This document shows positions 54,401 to 64,000 of a stretch of 64,000 nt of DNA, in pieces; the stretch's first letter is position 1; every line of letters begins with the position of its first letter. Source of the stretch: Dysidea avara (taxonomy: Eukaryota > Porifera > Demospongiae > Dictyoceratida > Dysideidae); contig NC_089274.1 in the NCBI RefSeq assembly GCF_963678975.1, positions 24,141,133-24,205,132 of the forward strand. Direction: 5' to 3'. The notes under the pieces were generated by a model. The model was not told where the DNA came from. It searched no databases and worked only from the letters and a program-made list of their open reading frames with translations. A program made the translations under genes and the position numbers.

Positions 54401-57220
54401 ATTCCTAAATTTTGTTTTATAACATAATTATGACTGGTGAACCAATACATACTGCATCGAAAGAATGTTTTTGTCTAAATGCACACCGCAGCTATCAATT
54501 ACTTTAAAAGTGAAGAACAGTACAAGAAGTGTCTACAATCTAGTTACTATGGACATTCGGACGATTAGCTACAAATGCAGAGCATCGCAAATTGACACCT
54601 TGCACTGTCAACAAAGAGAAATGCCACACTTACAAAGATGTCTAAACCCCTAGAATTGGTGAAGTATTGTTACTGAAATGGGAGCCTGAAAATGAAGTGG
54701 ACAAGAATGCTGTTGTTGTCATAGTGGGAAAGTTGGAGGATACATTCCATACTATTTAGCTCTGCTTTTGTCACAGTTTCTACAAAGAAAGGTAAGTGTG
54801 AAGTTACTGGTGACAAGGTTAACCGAGGAGCTGAGAAAGCTTGCATATACCGTCTGGTGATCCACATCTTTTATTGCTTTCTTAAAAACGTGCATGTGAC
54901 ATCTTAATGGATGTGTTCGTTCTTAGAGGTGCATTATACACTGTAAGAATCTATGAGAATTATGAGAATGCTTGTGAATGTCCACAATACGGAATAGTAA
55001 GGTTCCACTTCAGAAGTTTTGTAATGTGCATCTCTAATGGCGACCAAAGAGTGCATTATGAATGTTTCTGTAATTCGGCGAGTCAGTCCATTAAGAGAAA
55101 TTCCACTGTAGTCCCTGATCTGTAGCAAAAAAAAATCATTGATTTTCCATACCCATCTTTCAACTGATGAAGTGAAGTTAGCAAACTATTTAAACGTTTT
55201 TCAGAAAGTTAATTACAAAGCTCATAAATAGTTTTTTAAATAGCAACTTTTGTTTTTTATGTCAGTGACTCAGTGACATTAATGGTTCAAAAAGCCAAGT
55301 GTGGATTGTGCAAATTGTCTACAGGTGTTTGATCATGTTTTCTATATGCAACAGTTACAGATTTGTTTCATTGTGTGATAAGGTTTTCCGTATTTATTTT
55401 CAGCCCATTCTCCATGAGACTAACAGAACAAAGCCTATTGTGAGTGCTTAACACATTTACTGTCTGTTGTAGTATACAGAGTAATTTTAGAGCTTAAAGA
55501 AGAAAGCTTTTCGGTATGCTACTGGAGCTGTTTACTGCATCAGCCAGGCGTTGATGATGGAAGCAAAGAAATTCTTCGAGTAAGTCAAGGAATGTGCTCC
55601 ATGTGTACTGGCTTGCTTGCATGACCAGACCATCGTTTTCTTGTGTCAATAGTCCCGGAACCTAATGACAAATGAAAACATGGTGTGGTCATGGTAGGCT
55701 TACATACAAGTACAACATGTGTGTCTGTTGATTCAGTGGACATGGAGCTATCCATAAAATGCACGAGGTGATTGATCTCCCAGATGACATGGTTGTTGGA
55801 TTTGTGATAGGTAATACGCATGTATGTATAAGTTACATTGTAGATAGAGAATACTTGTGTCATTGCACACTTTCTTATCAATTATCACAATTATATAATC
55901 AGCATGAAACCATGGTAATGAATGTTGCACTTATAATATGAAAAGTAGCAGTGCAGACATACTCCTAACCTACTGACAATCCCTGTTAAAGAAAAAATTT
56001 TTTTTTTTTTTACAATAAACGTTTCCGAGTAAACTTTGTGTAAAAGTGCTACTATCACAATATTATCACAATGTAAATAAACTATGTCATGATTGTAAAA
56101 ATTATTAATTTATTGTTTGCTGTTAATTTAATAACAATTGTTAATTTAATAAAATAAAATGAAGTAGGGATCCAAGCGATCCAAGGTGCTATCTGCCTAT
56201 GACCGTACTACCAGTGAGAGGTGTGATTGATATGATCAGTCATAATAAGTACAACCAGATCATTAAGGGGAGTGTCTTGGTACTCAATCATTATTGGTAC
56301 TGCTAGGTTGGCATGGTCAATCCTAACGTGCATAGCTATCAGTACCATGTAGAGGGCTCGCAATATTAGCTATGTGAGAACAACTCATACAGCAGCCTGA
56401 GTGCTTTAAATAATTTTTGTGGCACCTAAATAAAGAATGTGTCAATGTGAAAAAATAACACCTCAATATGGTTTCATTGAATGAAGATGACGACGACCAG
56501 CATCATTGAAGATAATAGGAAAGGAAAGGCACAGAAGGGCCCAAAAGGCAGCACATGCCACTAGTGAGTTAGTTATTGTAGCATAATGTGGTGGTCATGC
56601 ATTTAGCTTCTTGCCTTGCAACTGTGGTCAGGCAGGCAGGCAGTAAAGCAGTCAGACGAAATTTTGGGTGTGGGTGGTTTTTAGTATTCGTTCTTCTGTA
56701 TGGACTTTATTGTTTTGACACTATATCTGAAATTAAGACTGTTGCATTGTGTGTCACTTGGGGAGGGGGGGTATCCCTACTGTACTGTATCATATAGAAA
56801 ATCATACATGATTATAATTGATATTATCAATATATTGCACATCACTTATTACATTAATTGTATGTGTGTATATGTGTAGGCATGGTGCTAGGATATAATG
56901 TCACTGACATTAGTGGCATGAACAGCCAATATGATGATGTATCATCCTCCAGTTTACAGGAGTTATCTAATTATGTACGTGTACTGTGTATATTATTATT
57001 ATGTAGTTAGTTTGATTTTTTTGTAGATTACGGTCAGTAGTTCTATAAGCAGTGTACACAGTTTAACACAATTTCGGTTGAAATCACTATCAAATGATAT
57101 CACTTGGTCATGGTAAGAGATACAATTATCGATAGAGCGATTGTGTATATGTGTATTTACAGGTTTATGACTTTCCATTGTCTCCTCTATCCCAGTGTCT
57201 CATGGTGCCACAGATTATGA
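48458..57220 (+). CDS. Fringe-like beta-1,3-N-acetylglucosaminyltransferase (copy 1)
   Basis: Fringe enzymes extend O-fucose on Notch EGF repeats in the Golgi (family knowledge). Exons: 48458-48874, 51545-51587, 53986-54066, 54116-54257, 55404-55439, 55491-55579, 55737-55810, 56880-56974, 57027-57112, 57163-57220. Type II signal anchor (LIWCFYSMLLVIICIVFGCY), stem, then NIYFSVKTTHYYYSERLLDL, FDIIDSDCLSSHS, DGLCCKLGTEFAAYYEAV, WFCHFDDDVYVNVPQLSKLL with the DDD metal site, YYLGKWPGKKRNE, FRYATGAVYCIS (Fringe usually has FATGGAGFC), VIDLPDDMVVGFVIG, and an end FMTFHCLLYPSVSWCHRL like the Fringe C-terminus IHCHLYPDTPWC. Phases agree everywhere except exon 1 to exon 2, which is off by one base: an unseen small exon, a different splice site or a sequence error. 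Start is the ATG at 48458, preceded by an in-frame TTG. Confidence 0.85.
49029..49505. mobile_element. 477-bp MITE, CAAGGGG..TGTCA TIRs, full copy
   Basis: Left CAAGGGGATGTCATGTCGGC ... GTAGGTAGATCTGCGACCGC; right reverse complement CAAGGGGGTGTCACTCAGGC ... GTAGGTAGATCTGCGACCGC. CTATA duplicated at 49024-49028 and 49506-49510. In intron 1 of the Fringe-like gene. Full-length version of 41210-41605. Confidence 0.85.
49761..49955. repeat. 195-bp foldback MITE, GAAGTAGGGAT ends
   Basis: GAAGTAGGGATCCAAGCAAT, GTGAAACAAGAAGTGAATGA faces its reverse complement ending ATCGCTTGAATCCCTACTTC. In Fringe intron 1. The same terminal GAAGTAGGGATCCAAGCGAT starts the element at 56161. Confidence 0.8.
51374..51452. 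repeat. (GT)n microsatellite
   Basis: About 39 GT units in Fringe intron 1, about 90 bp before exon 2. Confidence 0.95.
52262..53060. repeat. Region with hAT-like end remnants and AACCCCC tracts
   Basis: CAGAGGTGTAGCCAGGATTT, GAAGGGGGTTTGGATTTC at 52262, and GGGGGGTTTGTCCGAACCAT facing CAAACCCCCCC at about 53010-53045. These match ends of the element at 39454-40223. Fringe intron 2; boundaries unclear. Confidence 0.4.
54400..54900 (+). pseudogene. REP-A 5' piece joined to a HIRAN-like coding fragment
   Basis: ATGACTGGTGAACCAATACA and TACTTTAAAAGTGAAGAACA match the REP-A start. Then comes IGEVLLLKWEPENEVDKNAV, then after a one-base slip VGGYIPYYLALLLSQFLQRK and GKCEVTGDKVNRGAEKA, a HIRAN-like domain in the sponge style (EPANEVDKNAVAV ... 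GHVP ... CEVTGKR). Interrupted frame, so a dead copy. In a Fringe intron. Confidence 0.55.
56161..56783 (+). mobile_element. TAGGGATCC-ended element containing REP-B copy 2
   Basis: Begins GAAGTAGGGATCCAAGCGAT and ends GGGGTATCCCTACT. From 56440 it follows REP-B: AACACCTCAATATGGTTTCA, CCAAAAGGCAGCACATGCCA, GGCAGGCAGTAAAGCAGTCA. In the Fringe intron before exon 8. Confidence 0.6.
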
Positions 57221-57299
57221 TACTAAATTATAAATTAATGTAGCTTGTATATTCTAGGATAAATGTATGTCTTTTTTAAAAATGATATGTGTAACCGGA

Positions 57300-57752
57300 T
57301 TTGCAAGAGGGGGTCTTCCACAATGCACATGCAAAAAGTAAAAAAGCAAAGCCTTCAGCTACCACAATGTGGTCACAGTGGCCAGCACTGGGGCACCTGT
57401 GCAGTACTCAGGTACTATGAGTCAGCACAGGCATGCCTTCCTGGGGCAGGACCCCGCAGGAGGCTGTACCATGTCTCACAGTGGCAGCCAAAGTCCCACC
57501 TGGACCTTCAACTGCTATATGAGACATGGACAGTTGAGCATTTGCTTCACCAAGTACCCATTGATGTCACAGCTAGGTGGGCTGCTTTCCCAGTTGGCAC
57601 CAGGTCCCCATTTTAACAGCTGGGTAGACTGGAGCAATGTGAGTAAAGTTTCTTGCTCATGGAAACAACACCAAAGTGGCCCTGCTGGGAATCGAACCTG
57701 GAACCTTTCAATTACCAGGCTGATGCCCTAACCACTTGGCTATGCTGCCCCA
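57300..57752 (-). repeat. tRNA-derived SINE (minus strand)
   Basis: Read from 57752: TGGGGCAGCATAGCCAAGTG, GTTAGGGCATCAGCCTGGTA, then GGTTCCAGGTTCGATTCCCA, clear Pol III A-box and B-box text and a tRNA-like layout, followed by a GC-rich body. Lies 80 bp after the Fringe stop. It is not a usable tRNA: the acceptor arm does not close. Confidence 0.65.
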
Positions 57753-58010
57753 CACGCACTCACACACATATACACACCTCCAATTCTATATACTTGGAAG
57801 CCCATAACTTACCGTGCAAGAAACATGTAAACATGAAATATTCTCCACCATATAAGGTATGTTGATGCTCACTACTGAGCAAGTCTCAAGTCATTTTATT
57901 ATCTAATAATCATCAAAGTTGGTAAATTTGATGTGTGGAAGACTCCTTTTACACATTAATATCATGTTGGCCTATTGTGGAGCATAATTTTAAGAATAAT
58001 TTCCTTATAG

Positions 58011-58231
58011 ATCACCACTATTGCAACCGGAATTATACAATGATATAATTTTAGAATCATTCAATGTGCATGGGCACAATACAAGAATAATTGACAGTGT
58101 GTGGATTGAAATGGCAAACAGTAGTGAGTGGTTTAAAATTTAGTAAACGATTGTGATGATGAACTTGAAAGTGACATGTAAACTTTCATATTATTTTTGT
58201 AGACAACTACAACAGTCAAGTTTGGTACTGA
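58011..58231 (+). CDS. Two phase-compatible orphan exons ending in a stop
   Basis: Acceptor TTCCTTATAG opens 58011-58120 (phase 2 entry: SPLLQPELYNDIILESFNVH, IIDSVWIEMAN), donor GTAGTG (weak). Acceptor TTTTTGTAG opens 58203, continuing in phase as NNYNSQVWY and a stop at 58229-58231. I recognise no family. It could be alternative 3' exons of the Fringe-like gene (exon 6, ending 55579, has the right phase) or the end of a lost gene. Confidence 0.25.
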
Positions 58232-60110
58232 CTGTTGTCCAACACAACTTTTGCAGAGCCATGGTGATGTAAGACAAAAGTTCTTGTCAGGCAGAAGATC
58301 ATAATACAAATGATGTGTTTCTCTACTGATTAGTTAACTATTCAACCTTTCATATCCTATCACCATGCACAGTTTGACTCTACTATGTATTGTTGAGCCT
58401 GTTGTTGTTGTTCCCTTCCAGCATTTACCAAAAAAACTGACACATTATTCTATTCTCACGTATACATTGCTCATAAAGTAAAGATGGACTATAGATTTTG
58501 CTTTTCTGTATGGTTCATACCATAGGCTAAGAAATGGATAAAATCATCCATGTGAATAGCCTGGAGTATAATGGTGATTTCTCAAATAAGAATTCTATTA
58601 AAGCTGTACAACACACAAACACTGATCATGACACAAAAGACAAGATTTGTACAAAATAAGGCCATTAATTAGAAGTAGCAAGGTCATCCATTGCTATACA
58701 CAAACAGATTAATCAATAGAAGAGAATATGATTATAACCAATAATACTGCAGACATTCATGCCACTGTTTAGGCAAGTCTTCTGGTTAATACTCTCACCA
58801 CTATTCATGCAGTGTGGACATACAAAAAGTTGGAGCACATACGAAACATTAAGTACACACAATTATATTATTACATTAGTTGTATCTGCAAAGTGGTCAT
58901 GTCTGGCTTAACGTGTGTGCTTGCACACTGACAATTAGTGTCTTGCTCAATCACAAAATGCACATTGCAAGATCCTATGTAGTTATTGTCAACTACTAGC
59001 TATACTGTGCCATAACTGTGTCTCACACAAATGATGTGACAAGTGATACAATAGCTCTGCATTTTGTACCAGCTGGGCCAATTTGGGGGGTGGTGTTTTG
59101 GATGTTGAAGCCTTCCCCCTCCTCCAATTTTTTTCTGTGTAGCTAGGAAGCTACAGGTGCAATTGCATTTAAGCATAGACAATAAAAAGGTAGAATAACT
59201 GAATAAGTAAGGGGAAATGCTACCTTAGCTTCTTCTAAAAATCACTGGGATAGTCAAAATTGTATTTTAAGGAGCTGCTAAGGATTGAAATACTCCAATA
59301 GAACAGTCAACATAACTACTCTAATAAAACATTCAAATTAATTTATTTTAAATCAAAAAAGACCATGTGAGCTAAAATTGAACCTTTTCTTCTAAACCTA
59401 TGTGTACACTGCTCTCTCGCCATTGTGCCAAACATCCTACAACACCAATTTGCACTTTTTATGTAATGAACCATGATAATGCTTTTTGACAGACCATTAT
59501 GAAATAACTGAATGTATATTATGTAGTGGGCATTTAAGTTTTAGTTGCGTACAAACTTGATACTTGAGTTTACATGTTTCCTCAACTAAACATTGATTCT
59601 AGCAAAATCATAAGCATCTTCAAAGTTTACAGAGCTACAGCATCTGGGCAGATGCACCCCCAGACTCCTACTCCCAATTAAGGTTTAAAGCTTAATCTGA
59701 CAAGCTCCACCACACAGATAATTTTGCTGTTTAAATAAACAAAATATGATTGCTGTCCTTCAAATTATTAATTGTATTTGTGAGTATTTTTTTCACGCAT
59801 ATAGCTAAACGGCTAGAGTAGCTACATGATCCCATCTCCCAAATGCTTTAAGTATGAAAACGATTTGGACCAGAATTCCCTATTTTAAAAGAGGCATCAC
59901 CCTCTGCTTTGTGAAAATAAATTTATTGAAAACCAGCAGTTACACTCACATTGCTGGCTGTGGTTACAATTTGACAAAAATAATTATAAAATTAATATTC
60001 TATAGGTTGCAGCATCAGACACCTTACATACTGTAGTGTGGCTGTGCCCCTTGTTAGACTCATTACAAATGACTGGGATGTAATAGTTAATGGCAAGCCA
60101 TAAACACCTG
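58232..60110. other. Intergenic, AT-rich; no gene seen
   Basis: Scattered repeat fragments only, including ATACTCCAATAGAACAGTCA near 59290. Open frames are short and unsupported. Confidence 0.55.
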
Positions 60111-60113
60111 TGA

Positions 60114-60165
60114 TTCCCATGTGATTCCCATGTGATTCCCATGTGATTCCCATGTGATTCCCATG
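60114..60165 (+). repeat. Tandem 12-bp repeat, about 4-5 copies
   Basis: Units of CCCATGTGATTC. Confidence 0.95.
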
Positions 60166-60626
60166 CTCCATAATTCAATTTGGTATTATGTGACACACTA
60201 TCAAAAGCCTTATGAAATCATTGTGGATTGTATTGATTTTTTGCCTTGAAAGTTATAAACTGATGGGAGTTTCCGTCGGACTTGATGTGTTGCTATGAAA
60301 ACCGAACTGAATTTTTAATGGAGTAATGTAAAAAACTATATGATTGGTCTGAAGTGACACACCTAGTCTGAGTTGTCAGGTACATACCAATTATTCACAT
60401 CTTTTAAGTAAACAGGTTATCTACCCATTAGCTAACATATCACATACTTCCTTGTTTCAGATTATGTATACTAATATCACAGTTACCCCAGGACCAAGAA
60501 CTGTATTATGGTCCGAATTGAAGCAGCTGCAGAGAATTGTGTATTCAAGAAATCCTCGCTGACAATTAGCTGAAGAAGGGTACAGTACATTCTGTAATCA
60601 CAAAGAGCTAAGGTACTAGTAAAAAC

Positions 60627-60722
60627 TCGCATAGAAGTCCTGTATTTGATAATTATGGAATTAGAAGTCCTGTATTTGATAATTATGGAATTAGAAGTCC
60701 TGTATTTGATAATTATGGAATT
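60627..60722 (+). repeat. Tandem repeat of about 31 bp, three copies
   Basis: Three near-perfect copies of AGAAGTCCTGTATTTGATAA followed by TTATGGAATT. No variation seen, so recent. Confidence 0.9.
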
Positions 60723-61369
60723 ATTAGTCACTATGTGCATATATTGGTAGAAAAATAATTGATAAAAAAATTATCAGCGAACAAATGCTACTGTTTAAAA
60801 GTTGCAGGGGTAGCATGCAGTTTGCTTAATCATATGAATTTCAGTTTCTGGCATATTATAGAATGACTGGCACTAGTACTACTGGAGTGGAACGTATAAT
60901 ATTATATCACATGGAGGTCTTCTGCTTTTTGCTTTTTTATAGATATAGAACATTATGAGTGTAATGAGGATCCATGCAGTGCTGCTGATTTCACTTTTAA
61001 GTAGCAAACAGAGGGTCATATAAATGATGTATACGGTAATCATCTTATTGATGGGATCAACCTTTTGAAATGATGCGAACCAAAGAGATTGGATGGTAAT
61101 TGTTAACCAATGTCTAGCCGATTCAGCTTGGCAATAAGCGGCCTCAATAGGGGACCCCATGCATGACTGGTCATATTGTCCTTAGTGTCCTCATTGCCGG
61201 GGACATGCTGTAGCTGCTTTTATCCTGAGGCTGCAGATGCAGGCACTGTGACAGGTACTGTGAGCTAATTAATACTTTATAAAATGCTAACTTTTAGTGT
61301 TGATTAGCAAATGCAGGACATAGTTACAGACGTTAAGACATTATTGATTGCTCTATTACAGTATTTTAA

Positions 61370-62240
61370 TGCAGGTGACCGTGTATAGTTTTAGCGGAAG
61401 GAACAAACAATGCTGCAAAGTAGGCATTGTGCTGTAAAGTTTTTTTGTTTTTTTCCCCCGGGCTGGATGGACTGCCCTTGCCTACCACCCCCAGCACAAA
61501 GAAAGCACGTGCTGGACAACTGAATAAAAAGGACCAGATTGCTAAAAGTTTAAAAGTCCCTGTGCTCATCAATGCGGCCCATCTCAGGAGAGGCATCAGA
61601 GGAGCGATGCGAGATGGACCTACTTCCACGTATGCACATTGTAGCTGACCGAAGTAGAGAAAAAGACAATGTGCATCGGATAAAAGCCAGAGTCTGACTG
61701 TAACTAGCAGAACCGCGGCGAGATAGATGGTCAAACGAAGGTAGAAAACTATTGCCTCCCTTCCCATACCTCCAGTGGTCGCAAACACAAGGGGAGTGAA
61801 GGAGGCCTGCTCAACCCGGCTCTCTGACACGGTCACCATACTCACGTTTCTTCTGTGCCTCGTGACGTCGATACATAGAGGGGACACTGGTGTTGCAGTA
61901 GCTCGGTGCATTAGGATGAAACACCCTTACGTCAAAAAAGGCACTTTGCCGCTGCCCCCAGAATCCCCTAGCATGTATGTCTGCCCTAGCCTCATCCTGA
62001 CGGTTGGCAGTCTTAGGTGCAATGATCTCCCCAGTAAGTGGCTGTAAAGGTGGCTCAAGGGCCACACCATGACATGTCTTGGAAAGCCACTCTGCAGTGA
62101 TGTTTCGCAAAGCATTGTGGCGAACAAATGTGAGGCCTCCATGTCTGCAAATCATAGCATGATCCGCAGAAAATGGGACCCCACAAACACAGTGACTGGG
62201 TATGTTCAGGAGCTTCCAGCCGTATCTAAGATGCAAGGCA
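61370..62240 (-). mobile_element. LINE-type retroelement C-terminal remnant (minus strand)
   Basis: Read on the minus strand from 62240: IPSHCVCGVPFSADHAMICR, HGGLTFVRHNALRNITAEWL, GVALEPPLQPLTGE, DEARADIHARGFWGQRQSAF, FDVRVFHPNAPSY, then after a one-base slip VEQASFTPLVFATTGGMGRE and after another ASYSQTLAFIRCTLSFSLLR. This Cys/His segment followed by an endonuclease-like RQSAFFDVRV stretch is the post-RT part of retroelements common in sponges, corals and molluscs. At least two frame breaks; inactive. Confidence 0.8.
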
Positions 62241-62424
62241 TCCCAAAATTCTTGCTTGCTGTAAAGTCCAACCTGTATTTTTTGTTGGTAGTCCCCGTTC
62301 CCACTTTCCGCTCCCGTCCCGCTCCCGTTTTTCTAGAATTCTAGGCTACTCATCCCGTACGGGTCTATGCCTACGTATACGATTTTCGCCCACCTGATTA
62401 AGAACAGAGGAGATCAACAAGATC

Positions 62425-62925
62425 ATGTTTACAAACTGTTTACGAGTGACATGGTTAAATGTCGTTCTCTTCGTTTGCTTAGCCAGTATAATGTTGATAG
62501 TTCTTTATAACAGGAATTTAACGGGCAGATCGTATCTAGTTTTAGTTCATGAAGAGTTTACATCGAAGAGCTCGAGGTTGGGCAGCAATGATCGTGAGCC
62601 AAGGTCGCATCTAAGCCCGTCATCCGGTTCACCGTTGAGTGCTTCAACCAGCCCCACTTCGCCTTCAACGGTATCTGATTCACCGTCGAGCGCTTCAACT
62701 AGCTCCACTTTGCAGTCGACCGCTCAGTCAAGACCTTCAATCAATCCGCCTTCTCAACACTTATCTGATCTGAGCGAGACTCACGTATGGGGAGTACCAA
62801 TGGAGGCAGTTCATGCCAACTACACTAGAAATATCTACTTCTCCGTAAAATCTACTTATCGATATTACAGTAAGAGGCTACTTGATCTCATGTTAACCTG
62901 GTTTCAGGTGGTGGACAAACACAAG
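62425..62925 (+). CDS. Fringe-like glycosyltransferase copy 2, first exon only
   Basis: ATG at 62425; signal anchor (WLNVVLFVCLASIMLIVLY); a Ser/Pro/Thr-rich stem with SPSSASTS-type repeats; then ETHVWGVPMEAVHANYTRNI and YFSVKSTYRYYSKRLLDLML, matching copy 1 (RTHIWGLPMEPVNIVYPGNI, YFSVKTTHYYYSERLLDLLL). Donor GTAACA after DKHK, at the same phase-0 position as copy 1. The remaining exons lie beyond the window end. Same strand, about 5 kb after copy 1: a tandem duplicate. The stem is diverged while the catalytic start is conserved. Confidence 0.85.
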
Positions 62926-64000
62926 GTAACATGTAGCAAATAAGATACAGCTTTCCTGACCAACTAGAGTCATGTAAAGAGGGTTAGCTGTCTGTTGTAG
63001 TTTGGGGTGTGGTCAGTGTTACAGAAACCTCTATTGTGTAGCTACAGGTGTAGTGTTAATCATGCACTAATTAATTATTTAATTAACACATGATTTGGGT
63101 CTTTCTTGTTACGCCAAATTTTACCGGGCTGTATAAGTAGTGCAACATTTACAATTTTGTAACATGCAACACCACAACAAATACTGGGTGCCAAGTAACA
63201 GTTCATACCATGTAATACACTATAGTAGTCTTCCCTAGCCACCCCTTCACATTACAGAGGAAGGTGCTACTATAGTGGTAAAGAACTTGGTCAAATCACA
63301 ATATCCAGTTTAAATAAGTATTTGTGACATAAACCGTGTAGTTAGGGTCTGCAATCTGAAAAATCAACACATACAAATTGATCCCCTACCATTTGTAGGA
63401 TTTTCATTGTAGTATCCCATTGCTAGATCCACCATGAAACCGGAAACACGATTGTCGTCTTCACAGAAATATCGATTTTAGTATCTCGTGAGATACGAAA
63501 TTTATTTTTAAAATTTTGTACTCCACAGAAAGGACCAGATAAAACTTGTTGCTACTTTTTGCTAGATATTATCTAGAGTCATTAAAGTACGTACAGTAAT
63601 AAGCAAATGATTCACTGGGCTCCCGGCACAAGGTTGTTTTCTTTTATTATTATTATTATTAGCACAGTCACTTTACAGTGACCAGGAGGAAATGAAACAA
63701 ATTTTTGAATTCAAATTGCCCTATATACCAGCCAAGTCAAGAAAAGCCAACTCTTCCTCATGGTGATGTGATAAGGTTGGATGCATAGTCTGTCTATGCT
63801 GTTAGTCTGGAAAGGATCTGAGACTTCTCACCATCTGGGTGAAAAGTTTCAAAATTTTTGTACGTCAATCCACGGGATTCTCTCAATGGTGCCAAAGTCC
63901 TTCCAGTACTTCTGCTGCCACACTGGTCACCTAATTTTGTTTAGAATGATGAAAAAATGATGGTCCAAAACAATTGGTAGTAGTGGCAGTTGGTGTTTCT
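62926..64000. other. Intron of Fringe-like copy 2, no further exon seen
   Basis: No match to exon 2 text of copy 1 was found up to the end of the window. Contains a short TTATTATTATTATTAG run at about 63645, possibly a retroposon tail. Confidence 0.5.

Noticed and set aside
57263-57731. Two overlapping ORFs of about 120 codons
   Set aside because: They lie in the GC-rich body of the tRNA-derived SINE, which keeps several frames open by composition.
57678-57752. Functional tRNA gene
   Set aside because: A- and B-box text is present but the acceptor stem does not pair and the sequence continues into a SINE body.

Overview
The window looks like nuclear DNA of a demosponge, close in style to Amphimedon. 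Evidence: AT-rich sequence, genes cut by very short GT-AG introns (about 45-90 bp), metazoan genes (TXNDC11, MTMR9, Fringe), sponge-type families (a beta-helix/multi-pass membrane protein and a CARD-linked domain) and a dense load of small DNA transposons, LINE remnants, tRNA-derived SINE-like pieces and foldback repeats. There are no prokaryotic signals (operons, Shine-Dalgarno sites). The genus is inferred from recall of family style; no search was run.

Layout. 1-16.3 kb (+): a TXNDC11-like ER thioredoxin-domain gene, entering the window inside its first thioredoxin-like domain and ending in a coiled coil at 16309. Its intron 122-8209 carries a 5.92-kb DNA transposon (415-6334) with its own 11-12 exon gene (SANT-like N-terminus), plus two smaller TIR elements with related ends. 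Its last intron (11054-15831) is filled with repeats. 16.8-24.4 kb (+): a CARD exon and, after an intron containing LINE fragments, a large exon encoding a sponge-type domain fused to an N-myristoyltransferase-like domain; the exon phases agree, suggesting one CARD-NMT fusion gene. 26.4-29.9 kb (-): a decayed beta-helix/multi-pass membrane protein pseudogene, hit by a hAT-like element with a perfect 8-bp target duplication. 30.1-40.8 kb: repeats only, including a 3.2-kb satellite of about 30-31-bp units and long hairpins. 40.96-47.8 kb (+): a complete 15-exon MTMR9-like catalytically dead myotubularin (557 aa, all phases consistent). 48.46-57.2 kb (+): a Fringe-like beta-1,3-glycosyltransferase in about ten exons. 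57.3-62.2 kb: SINE, small tandem repeats, a LINE remnant and two orphan exons. 62.4 kb to the end (+): first exon of a second, tandem Fringe-like gene.

The host genes do not form one pathway. TXNDC11 and Fringe act in the secretory pathway, MTMR9 regulates phosphoinositide phosphatases, and the CARD-NMT protein would link a death-fold adaptor to an acyltransferase-like fold. The most unusual items are the CARD-NMT fusion, the TIR-bounded SANT-containing element with its related small neighbours, and the tandem Fringe pair.
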